From Agromyces mariniharenae (GTDB taxonomy: Bacteria; Actinomycetota; Actinomycetes; Actinomycetales; Microbacteriaceae): a DNA stretch of 64,000 nt. The position numbers and the translations under genes were made by a program. Positions 19,242 through 26,719 of the stretch are shown here, in pieces; position 1 is the first letter of the stretch, and every line of letters begins with the position of its first letter. A model generated the notes under the pieces. It was given only the letters and a program-made list of their open reading frames with translations, was not told the DNA's origin and did not search any database. The stretch is taken from assembly GCF_008122505.1 (NCBI RefSeq), contig NZ_VSSB01000001.1, forward strand, positions 2,650,891-2,714,890. The letters are read 5' to 3'.

Positions 19242-20336
19242 ATGACGATCACCCACGCCCCGGCCACCCCTGCAGCCGAGGTCAGCGCAGCACTTCCCAC
19301 CGAGGCCCCCGAGCACGAGCGCGTGCTCATCACCCGCGGTCCCCGCTCCGGCCTCACCATCATCGTCGCCGTGCACTCCACGCGCCTCGGCCAGGCCCTC
19401 GGCGGCGCGCGCGTCTGGCGCTACGGCCACTGGACCGACGCCCTCGCCGACGCCCTGCGCCTCTCGCAGGCCATGACCCTCAAGAACGCCGCGGCCGGCC
19501 TCGCGCGCGGCGGCGGCAAGTCCGTCGTCTGCATCCCCTCGGGCGTCACGCTCGACGAGCAGACCACCATCGCCGCGATGCTCGACCTCGGCGACGCCGT
19601 CGAGTCGCTCGACGGCGCCTACATGACCGCCGAAGACGTGGGCACGAGCGCGGAGCTCATGGCCGTCGTCGCCGAGCGCACCGCGCACGTGTGCGGCCTC
19701 CCGCCCGAGCAGGGCGGCGTCGGCGAGCCCGCCGACGCGACCGCCGCGGGCGTCTACGCCTCGATCCTCGCGACCCTCGGGCACGTGTTCGGGTCGAACG
19801 ACGTGACGGGTCGCCACTTCGTCGTCGCCGGCCTCGGCCAGGTCGGCGGCCGCCTCGCGCGCAGCCTCGCCGCCGCGGGCGCCCGGCTCACGGTGACGGA
19901 TGTCGCGGAGTCGAAGCGTGCGCTCGCCGAGGAGCTCGGCGCCACGTGGGTGGCGCCCGACCAGGCGCACCTCGTCGAGGCCGACGTGTTCGTGCCCTGC
20001 GGCCTCGGCGGCGTGCTCACGCACGAGGTCGTCGACGCGCTGCGCGTGCGCGCGGTGGTCGGCGCGGCGAACAACCAGCTCGCCTCGCGCGACGTCGCCG
20101 CCCGCCTCACCGAGCGTCGCATCGTGTGGGCGCCCGACTTCGTGGCCAACGCCGGCGGCGTGATCTACCTCGACGTCGCGAGTGCGCCCGACGCCGACCA
20201 GGCGGCGCTCGACGCCCGGATCGCGGGCATCGGCGACACCGTGGCATCCGTGCTGCGGTCGGCCGAGGAGCACGGCACGACGACGCTCGCGGCCGCCGAG
20301 CGACTCGCCCGCGCTCGCCTCGACGCCGCGCGCTGA
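19242..20336 (+). CDS. Glu/Leu/Phe/Val dehydrogenase family protein (leucine/valine type)
   Basis: NAD-dependent oxidative deaminase of the Leu/Val dehydrogenase branch, which starts branched-chain amino-acid breakdown. 364 residues. The N-terminal catalytic domain shows GGARVWRYG, TLKNAAAGLARGGGKSV (active-site Lys region) and TAEDVGTS. The Rossmann domain shows VAGLGQVGGRLARSLAAAG, followed by PCGLGGVLT, GAANNQLA and PDFVANAGGVIYLD. The compact length fits leucine/valine dehydrogenases (about 360 aa) rather than glutamate dehydrogenases (about 420-450). The exact substrate cannot be fixed by eye. AAGGAG lies 8 nt before the ATG. Confidence 0.88.
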   Translation: MTITHAPATPAAEVSAALPTEAPEHERVLITRGPRSGLTIIVAVHSTRLGQALGGARVWRYGHWTDALADALRLSQAMTLKNAAAGLARGGGKSVVCIPSGVTLDEQTTIAAMLDLGDAVESLDGAYMTAEDVGTSAELMAVVAERTAHVCGLPPEQGGVGEPADATAAGVYASILATLGHVFGSNDVTGRHFVVAGLGQVGGRLARSLAAAGARLTVTDVAESKRALAEELGATWVAPDQAHLVEADVFVPCGLGGVLTHEVVDALRVRAVVGAANNQLASRDVAARLTERRIVWAPDFVANAGGVIYLDVASAPDADQAALDARIAGIGDTVASVLRSAEEHGTTTLAAAERLARARLDAAR

Positions 20337-20354
20337 GGGGTGGGCACCGGCCGA

Positions 20355-20360
20355 TAGGCT
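20355..20360 (+). promoter_or_regulatory. -10 element TAGGCT of the DDAH-like gene
   Basis: The box ends 7 nt before the ATG at 20368, consistent with a leaderless transcript. There is no ribosome-binding site before this ATG. Confidence 0.5.
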
Positions 20361-20367
20361 CGGTGCC

Positions 20368-21624
20368 ATGACGTCCCCCGCCGCCACGCCCCCGCCCGCC
20401 CCTGCCCGGTTCCGGCCGGCGCCGACCACGGGGCGGCGGGTGCTGGCGGTGCTCACGTCGGCCGCCGTGGTGGCCGTCTCGGCGATGGTCGTCGCGCTGT
20501 TCTCGTTCTTCGTCGGCAACGGTCAAGACCCCAGGATCTTCTCGCAGCTCGTCCCGCACTTCGCGCTCGTCGCGCTCATCACGTGGCTCCTGCTGTCGAT
20601 CGCGAACGCGCTCGGCGCGACGCGAGCGTGGTTCCTCGCGCTCATCACCGGCTTGACGTCGTCGTGCCTCGCGGCGCTGCTCGCCACTACCGTGACCGCC
20701 GCCGGCGCCGGCAACCCGCTGTCGGCGCAGCTGTACCTGTTCGTGGTCGGCTCGCTCGTGAGCCTCAACCTCGTGTTCATCCTCGCGGCGACCGCGGCCG
20801 AGGTGTTCCTCGCGCCGAAGGTGCTTCGCGGCATCCTGCGCTACGCCCCGAATCGCGCACCGCGGCGCATGGCGCTCGTGCGCATCCCAGCGTCGAACCT
20901 CGACGAGGCAGAGCTGACGCATCGCGATCGCCTCCCGGTCGACAAGGAGCTCGCCGACGAGCAGTGGGACAACTACTGCGCCGCACTGCTCGCCGAGGGC
21001 TGGGAGACGCTCGAGGTCGATGCGGCCCCAGAGCTCGCCGACTCGGTGTTCGTCGAGGACACCGTCGTGCTCTTCGGCGACCTCGCCGTGATCACGAGCC
21101 CCGGCGCGGAGTCGCGACGCCCAGAGATCGAGGCGGCCGAGCGCACCGTGCGCGCCATCCCGGGACTCACCGTGCAGCGCATCGAGCTGCCGGGCACGCT
21201 CGACGGCGGCGACGTGCTGAAGGTCGACTCCACGGTGTACGTCGGCGCGTCGAGCCGTACGAACGCCGAGGGCATCCGCCAGCTGCGCAGCCTGCTCACG
21301 CCGCACGGCTACTCCGTGGTCGCCGTGCCGGTGACGAAGGCGCTGCACCTGAAGAGCACGATGACCGCGCTGCCCGACGGCACGATCATCGGCGACCCCG
21401 ACCTGGTCGACGTGCCGAGCCTGTTCCCGCGGTTCCTGCCGGTTCCCGAGCCCGAGGGCGTGGCCGTCGTCGAGCTGTCGCCCGAGTCCCTGCTCATGTC
21501 GTCGGCGGCGCCGAAGACCGCCGCGATGCTCGCCGACCTCGGCTATCGCGTCGTCACGGTCGACATCGGCGAGTTCGAGAAGCTCGAGGGCTGCGTCACG
21601 TGCCTGTCGGTGCGCGTGCGGTAG
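20368..21624 (+). CDS. Dimethylargininase-like (DDAH) enzyme fused to an N-terminal membrane domain
   Basis: A 418-residue protein in two parts. Residues about 24-140 contain four hydrophobic helices (VLAVLTSAAVVAVSAMVVAL; HFALVALITWLLLSIAN; then two more). Residues about 160-418 form an amidinotransferase/DDAH domain, which hydrolyses methylated arginines (or arginine) to citrulline. Visible blocks: ELADSVFVEDTVVLF, LDGGDVLKVDSTVYVG, catalytic His327 in KALHLKSTMTAL, and catalytic Cys412 in GCVTCLSVRVR near the C-terminus. The ATG at 20368 keeps both parts in one frame with no internal ribosome site. The membrane half is unusual for this normally soluble enzyme. Confidence 0.85.
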   Translation: MTSPAATPPPAPARFRPAPTTGRRVLAVLTSAAVVAVSAMVVALFSFFVGNGQDPRIFSQLVPHFALVALITWLLLSIANALGATRAWFLALITGLTSSCLAALLATTVTAAGAGNPLSAQLYLFVVGSLVSLNLVFILAATAAEVFLAPKVLRGILRYAPNRAPRRMALVRIPASNLDEAELTHRDRLPVDKELADEQWDNYCAALLAEGWETLEVDAAPELADSVFVEDTVVLFGDLAVITSPGAESRRPEIEAAERTVRAIPGLTVQRIELPGTLDGGDVLKVDSTVYVGASSRTNAEGIRQLRSLLTPHGYSVVAVPVTKALHLKSTMTALPDGTIIGDPDLVDVPSLFPRFLPVPEPEGVAVVELSPESLLMSSAAPKTAAMLADLGYRVVTVDIGEFEKLEGCVTCLSVRVR

Positions 21625-21723
21625 CCGTTCGGCGGGCTCCGACGGTCATCGCAACCCGACGAATCCACTCCAACGGTGACCGTGCGCTCTACACTCGGCC
21701 TCAGGCAGAGAACGGGGAATCAC

Positions 21724-22182
21724 ATGTCCACCACTGCATCCGATGGAGTCGCCTCCACGACCCGCACCACGTTCAGTCGCTCCACCCGCATCGCCCAGCA
21801 CATCGACGCCGACGCCGCGACGGTATGGCGACTGCTGACCACTGCGGCAGAGATCCCGAGGTGGAACTCGACGGTCGTCTCGCTGGATGGCCGGATCGCG
21901 CTCGGCTCGAAGATCAAGCTCGTCTCGACAGTCGACCCGAGCCGCACGTTCTCGTTGAAGATCAAGGAGTTCGAGCCGAACTCGCGCCTGGTGTTGGGCA
22001 ATGCGATGTTCCTCCGCACGTGCTCCCTCAGCGGCGAGGCGGGCGGCACGCGAGTGGTGGTCGTCGAACGCATCGGCGGTCCGCTCTACCCGTTCGTCGC
22101 CCGGATGATCCCGCCTCTGGACGAGAACTTCGAGCAGGTCGCCGCCGACCTGAAGAAGGCAGCGGAAGCCGCGGCGTCCTGA
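21724..22182 (+). CDS. SRPBCC (START/Bet v 1-like) family protein
   Basis: A 152-residue protein of the SRPBCC helix-grip fold, a ligand-binding pocket family without a single function. Recognisable: an N-terminal beta strand, then IDADAATVWRLLTTAAEIPRWNSTVVSLDG, a typical polyketide-cyclase-like start. It continues with GSKIKLVSTVDPSRTFSLKIKEFEP and ends in an amphipathic helix (ENFEQVAADLKKAAEAA). The ATG at 21724 follows GGGGAA. A TACACT -10 at 21690-21695 lies 28 nt upstream. It is convergent with the ABC operon, and a hairpin fills the gap. Confidence 0.82.
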   Translation: MSTTASDGVASTTRTTFSRSTRIAQHIDADAATVWRLLTTAAEIPRWNSTVVSLDGRIALGSKIKLVSTVDPSRTFSLKIKEFEPNSRLVLGNAMFLRTCSLSGEAGGTRVVVVERIGGPLYPFVARMIPPLDENFEQVAADLKKAAEAAAS

Positions 22183-22200
22183 GGATCGACCGAGGTCGAC

Positions 22201-22236
22201 GTGCGGCGGGTGGAATCCGTGTCTGCACCGCCGCAC
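22201..22236. terminator. Hairpin between convergent SRPBCC and ABC transporter genes
   Basis: GTGCGGCGG (22201-22209) pairs with 22228-22236 around an 18-nt loop in the only intergenic space available to terminate both convergent units. Confidence 0.5.
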
Positions 22237-22257
22237 CGTCAGAACCGTGCGTTCGTC

Positions 22258-22941
22258 TCAGGTGATCGCGGGGGCCTTGGTCCGCCCGTCATGCAGCTCG
22301 AGCACCCGGTCGGCGCGGCGCACGAGCGCCGCGTCGTGGGTGGTCACGACGGCCGCCACGCCGCGTGCGTGCACGAGCTCGCCGATGAGGTCCATGACGG
22401 TCGCGGCCGTACCGCTGTCGAGCTGGCCCGTCGGCTCGTCGGCGAGCAGCAGCTGCGGGCGGGCCGCCAGCGCCCGGGCGATGCCGACGCGCTGCTGCTG
22501 TCCGCCCGAGAGCTCGTAGGGGCGCTGGGCCGCGTGCCCGCCGAGGCCGACGAGCTCGAGCGACTCGGTGACGCGCGCGTCGCGCTCGGCCGGCGGCATC
22601 CGCTGGAGCCGGAGCGGCACCTCGACGTTCTCGGCCGCCGACAGCACGGGGATGAGCCCGAACGACTGGAAGACGTAGCCCAGGCGGTCGCGACGCACCG
22701 CGGCCAGCTCGTCCTCGCCCAGTGCCGACAGCTCGTCGTCGCCCAGGAACACGCGGCCCGCGGTCGGCCGGTCGAGGCCGCCGAGCAGGTTGAGGAGCGT
22801 GGTCTTGCCCGCGCCCGACGGGCCGGTCACGACGAGGAGCTCGCCGGGGCGCACCTCGAGCGAGACGTCCTGCACGGCGGGCACCGCCTCGCCGGCCGTC
22901 TCGAAGACGCGGCTCACCGCTTCGGCGCGCAGGGTGGTCAT
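22258..22941 (-). CDS. ABC transporter ATP-binding protein (MacB/LolD type)
   Basis: A 227-residue nucleotide-binding subunit. Walker A GPSGAGKTTLLN, Q-loop in YVFQSFGLIP, signature LSGGQQQR, Walker B LLLADEPT and switch His in TTHDAALV are all intact. The signature and DEPTGQLDS are typical of the MacB/LolD/FtsE class that pairs with FtsX-type permeases. It is the last gene of the four-gene minus-strand operon. Its ATG (22941) overlaps the stop of the preceding ATPase gene. It probably energises one of the two large permeases upstream. Confidence 0.93.
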   Translation of the reverse strand: MTTLRAEAVSRVFETAGEAVPAVQDVSLEVRPGELLVVTGPSGAGKTTLLNLLGGLDRPTAGRVFLGDDELSALGEDELAAVRRDRLGYVFQSFGLIPVLSAAENVEVPLRLQRMPPAERDARVTESLELVGLGGHAAQRPYELSGGQQQRVGIARALAARPQLLLADEPTGQLDSGTAATVMDLIGELVHARGVAAVVTTHDAALVRRADRVLELHDGRTKAPAIT

Positions 22942-23972
22942 CGGTCCTCCTCGGGTGCGCTGTCGGGGGCGTCGTCGGATGCCGGGGCGGCATGGCGGCC
23001 GCGGTGCGGCGGTGCCGGGTCGGGCGCGGATGCCGCGGGCGGCATGTCAGCGGAGCTCTCGCGTCGCGACGGGACATCCGCCCCCTCGTGGCCCGGCCAC
23101 ACGCCCACGTGATCGGGCTCGAGCGCGAGCCGCACCCGATCGCGGAGCGCGAGGTCCTGCACGAACTCGTGGGGGAGTTGCAGGCGACCGACCCGGTCGA
23201 GCACCGCGAACTCCTCCGCGACGTGCTGCTCGGCGCCGTGCTCGTCGACGCGCGTCGAGCGGAGCACCTCGGTGGACGTGCGGCCGTCGCGGATCTGCAC
23301 CGTGCGGCGCACGTGGCCCGAGACCGTCGGATCGTGGGTCACGATGAGCGTCGTCACGCCGAGCTCCTCGTTGACGCCGCGCATGGCCTCGAGCACCGAC
23401 GCCGAGGTGGTCTCGTCGAGCTCGCCGGTCGGCTCGTCGGCGAGCAGCACGAGGGGCGCGTTCGCGAGGGCGACCGCGATGGCGACGCGCTGCTGCTGCC
23501 CGCCCGACAGCTCACCGGGACGCCGATCGCGCGCCTCGCCCACCCCGGTCAGCTCGAGCAGCTCGTCGACCCGCTGTGCCCGCTCCGCACCGCGGCGCGT
23601 GCGCGCGACGTTCATCGCGAGGGCGATGTTCTCGCCGGCCGTGAGGTAGGGCAGGAGGTTCCGCGAGGTCTGCTGCCACACGAACCCGACGGTGCGTCGC
23701 TGGTAGGCCACGCGTTCGCGCGAATTCATGGTGAGCAGGTCGTGGCCCGCGACGCGGGCGACACCGGCCGTGGCGGTGTCGAGCCCCGACAGGATGGTGA
23801 GCAGCGTCGACTTGCCCGAGCCCGACGCGCCGACGACGGCGACCATCTCGCCCTGGTCGACGCGGAGGTTGAGGCCCTGCAGCGCCTGCACCTCGACCCC
23901 GTCGGCGGTGAAGATCCGCACGAGGTCGGTGCACAGGATGTGCGGTTCCGTCGTCTCGGCCACGCCGATCAT
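22938..23972 (-). CDS. ABC transporter ATP-binding protein with C-terminal AbrB-like extension
   Basis: A 344-residue ATPase of the MacB/LolD class, with Walker A GASGSGKST, signature LSGGQQQR, Walker B LLADEPTGELD and H-loop VTHDPTV within the first about 225 residues. The next part is unusual. Residues about 245-290 (FAVLDRVGRLQLPHEFV, then RDRVRLALEPDHVGVWPG) look like a SpoVT/AbrB swapped-hairpin domain, whose hallmark is a VDxxGRxxIP-like core. A low-complexity Pro/Ala/Asp tail of about 50 residues follows. The ATG at 23972 lies directly behind a GGAGG-rich stretch and overlaps the permease stop. Whether the extension binds DNA or only dimerises is unknown. Confidence 0.88.
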   Translation of the reverse strand: MIGVAETTEPHILCTDLVRIFTADGVEVQALQGLNLRVDQGEMVAVVGASGSGKSTLLTILSGLDTATAGVARVAGHDLLTMNSRERVAYQRRTVGFVWQQTSRNLLPYLTAGENIALAMNVARTRRGAERAQRVDELLELTGVGEARDRRPGELSGGQQQRVAIAVALANAPLVLLADEPTGELDETTSASVLEAMRGVNEELGVTTLIVTHDPTVSGHVRRTVQIRDGRTSTEVLRSTRVDEHGAEQHVAEEFAVLDRVGRLQLPHEFVQDLALRDRVRLALEPDHVGVWPGHEGADVPSRRESSADMPPAASAPDPAPPHRGRHAAPASDDAPDSAPEEDR

Positions 23973-26719
23973 CCTTCCTCCTCCTTGCGCATCGCGCGAG
24001 CCGCGTCGACGCGGCTGCCGATGCGCGCGGCGGCCCACGCGGCCGCCACCGATACGAGCATCGAACCCGCGAGCACCGCCGTGATGAGCCACGGGTCGTA
24101 CGCGATCGCCGGCTGCGCGTCACCGGCCGTGAACGCGCGCAGGTCGACGCCCTGCAGCACGACGACGGGCAGCACGACGCCGAGCGCGGCGCCGACGACG
24201 ACCGCCACGACCGCCACGGGCCCGACCTCCCAGGCGACGAGCGCCTGTTCGCCGCGGCGCCCGAGGCCGAGCGTCGCGAGCAGCGGCAGCAGCCGGTCGC
24301 GGGCGGGTCGCCCCACCACGAGGGTGAGCACGATCGCGAGGGCGGTGAGCAGGCTCGCGAGCACGATCGCGGCGACGAGCCCCACCACCAGGCCCTGCGC
24401 GGTGGGCCGGCCCGACAGCTCTGCGGCGAGATCGTCGGGCGTGGTCACGGTCGTGCCCTCGCCCGCGATCGATGCGAGGGCGGCGGTGACCGCGTCGGCG
24501 TCGGCCCCGGGCTCGAAGCGCACCAGCACCGTGCGCGGCACGAGCGTGTCGGTGAACGGCTCGGCGTTCGCACGGTCCATGAGCACCCAGTTGGCGCGCG
24601 GGGAGTACGCGGTGCGCCCGTCGACCACCCCGAGCGCGCGGAACGACTGGCCGTCGAGCTCGGCCGTGTCGGCCTGCCCGACGAGCTCGTCGACGATGCC
24701 CGAGAGGAGCACCGGCACGCCGTCGTCGTCCGTCGCGTCGGCGAGGGCCTCGGGCAGGGGGGTGGCGTCGGCGCGGCCGGCCTGCAGGGCGCGCATCTCG
24801 GCGGCGTCCACGACGATGAGGGTCGTCGAGCGCGGCCGGCCGTCGAGCGAGAGGTCCGCGCCGCGCGTCGAGTACACCGGGGCGATCGCCTCCACCCCGG
24901 GCACGGCGCGGAACTCGTCGAGCTGCGCGAGCGTCAGCGGCATGCCCGACACCGCGGCATCCGCCCCGACCTGCCGGTCGGCGGCCCGATCGACGCCGGA
25001 CTGCACCGTGCCGAGCAGCACGGCCGAGAACACGGCGACCGAGACGCCGACGACGACCGCGAGCACCGGCACGAGGCCCGCGCTCGGGTCGCGCAGCGCC
25101 CGCGCCGAGCCGAGGAACGGCACGAGGCCCGACCGGGCGCCGGTGGCGCGGACCAGGCGAGCGAGCGGCAGCGGATAGAGGCGGAGCACCACGATGCAGG
25201 CGACGAGCGCGAGCAGCAGCGGCACCGCCGCGAGGAGCGGGTCCACGCCGGTCTCAGCTGCGGACGTCGAGAGACCGCGCCGCAGGAGCAGCACGACGGC
25301 CGCCGCCGCGAGCAGCACCACGACGAGCTCGACGATCCACCGGAACCGGCCGCCGCGGGCGCCGCCGAGATCGGCACGGGCGCGCCGCAGGGGGCTCAGT
25401 GCCGGGGCCGACGCGACGAGCAGGATCGCGGGGGTCACGGCGAACGCGGCGACGAGCAGCCACCCGCCCGGCCCGGCATCGGCGGCGACGGCCAGGGTGC
25501 CGGCGATGCCGCCGACCAGGGCCGCGGGCACGCCGATCATGAGCCCCTCGAGGCCGAGGATGCCGCGGAGCTGGCCGGTCGCGGCGCCGCGCGCCGCGGC
25601 GAGCTCGAGCCCGGTGCGGCGTCGCTCGAAGACCACCCTGCCGCCGAGCACGAGCACGGCGATCATGACGCCGATCGGACCCGACGCGATGGTCGCGAGC
25701 ACGGCGTCGCTCGCGGCCGCGGCGGAGGCGGCCTCGCCGAGCGCCTCGCCGAGGCCGCTCAGGAAGCCGACGTCGCCGACCGTCGCGACGAAGCCGGTGA
25801 AGTCGCCGGAGCCGAGGTTGTGCACGGCGCTCGAGAACTCGCCCAGTCGCCCGCGCAGCTCGGGGGTCTCACCGGCGACGATCCGGCCGGTCTCGACGGG
25901 GATCCACGCCTGCATGATCGTCGGCAGGCTGACCTCCGCGAACGCGGGCCACGAGCCCGGATCGACGAAGACGACGCCCGTGATGATCGGCGGGGCGAGC
26001 CCGTTGTCGACGACCGACGGCGTCAGTGCGCTGGCCACGTGGGTCCAGATGCCCGCGTCGGCATCGACGGGCGCGGCGGTGCCGACGAGCCGGATGGGCT
26101 GGTCGAGCGTGCCCTGGCCGAACGTGCGCACCTCGCCGAGCTCCCAGTCCATGCGGTCGGCGACGGCGTCGATGACCACGACGTCGAGGGGCGTCGCACC
26201 GTCGAGTCCGCCCTCGACGGGGGTGGGCCAGTCGCCCGACGTGAGCTCGACGTGCTCGCGCAGGCGCGGGTCGAATCCGGGCATCACCCGGTACTCGGGC
26301 GAGCTCGGCGAGGCGCCGGGCACTCGGGCCCGAACCGGCCCAATGGTGAGTGCGGCGAGCGGCTCGCCCGTGATGCCGTGCAGCGGCTCGGGCAGTCGGT
26401 CGCGGATGCCGCGGAGGAGGTCCTCCTGGTGCCCCCAGACCGCGTCGACGTCGTCGGCGAGCGTCGTGCTCCCGGTCGACGGGCCGGCGTCGGGGTGCGC
26501 CCGCGTCTCGGTGGTGAGGTCGAGCTCGTTCGCCGGGAACTGCGCGAGGTGCTCGGCGAGGGCCGCGTCGTGCAGCGCGGCGACGGCCCGCGGCACGGCG
26601 GTGGCGAGGAACGCCCCGACGAGCACGAGCACGGCCAGGGCGATCGAGGCGCCGGGTCCGGCGAGGAACTGCCGGCGGAGCAGGCCGGGCGTCGACAGGT
26701 GCGAACGGTGCCCGCTCAT
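23969..26719 (-). CDS. FtsX-type ABC permease B
   Basis: A 916-residue permease. A first helix near residues 25-45 (IALAVLVLVGAFLATAVP) is followed by a large extracellular region (about 46-420). Several helices come next, then a second large external segment (about 590-790) and a final group of helices (VVGLVAAIVLASLLTALAIVL and after). This duplicated FtsX/MacB layout fits exporters or lipoprotein-handling systems rather than importers. No peptidase or catalytic motif is visible. The ATG at 26719 overlaps the upstream permease stop by 4 bp, and the gene overlaps the AbrB-tailed ATPase gene in the same way. Substrate unknown. Confidence 0.87.
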   Translation of the reverse strand: MSGHRSHLSTPGLLRRQFLAGPGASIALAVLVLVGAFLATAVPRAVAALHDAALAEHLAQFPANELDLTTETRAHPDAGPSTGSTTLADDVDAVWGHQEDLLRGIRDRLPEPLHGITGEPLAALTIGPVRARVPGASPSSPEYRVMPGFDPRLREHVELTSGDWPTPVEGGLDGATPLDVVVIDAVADRMDWELGEVRTFGQGTLDQPIRLVGTAAPVDADAGIWTHVASALTPSVVDNGLAPPIITGVVFVDPGSWPAFAEVSLPTIMQAWIPVETGRIVAGETPELRGRLGEFSSAVHNLGSGDFTGFVATVGDVGFLSGLGEALGEAASAAAASDAVLATIASGPIGVMIAVLVLGGRVVFERRRTGLELAAARGAATGQLRGILGLEGLMIGVPAALVGGIAGTLAVAADAGPGGWLLVAAFAVTPAILLVASAPALSPLRRARADLGGARGGRFRWIVELVVVLLAAAAVVLLLRRGLSTSAAETGVDPLLAAVPLLLALVACIVVLRLYPLPLARLVRATGARSGLVPFLGSARALRDPSAGLVPVLAVVVGVSVAVFSAVLLGTVQSGVDRAADRQVGADAAVSGMPLTLAQLDEFRAVPGVEAIAPVYSTRGADLSLDGRPRSTTLIVVDAAEMRALQAGRADATPLPEALADATDDDGVPVLLSGIVDELVGQADTAELDGQSFRALGVVDGRTAYSPRANWVLMDRANAEPFTDTLVPRTVLVRFEPGADADAVTAALASIAGEGTTVTTPDDLAAELSGRPTAQGLVVGLVAAIVLASLLTALAIVLTLVVGRPARDRLLPLLATLGLGRRGEQALVAWEVGPVAVVAVVVGAALGVVLPVVVLQGVDLRAFTAGDAQPAIAYDPWLITAVLAGSMLVSVAAAWAAARIGSRVDAARAMRKEEEG

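Noticed and set aside
22992..25178. 728-codon plus-strand ORF opposite the ABC operon
   Set aside because: Antisense to ATPase genes with full Walker and signature motifs. Its translation turns Ser/Thr/Arg-rich without domain structure.
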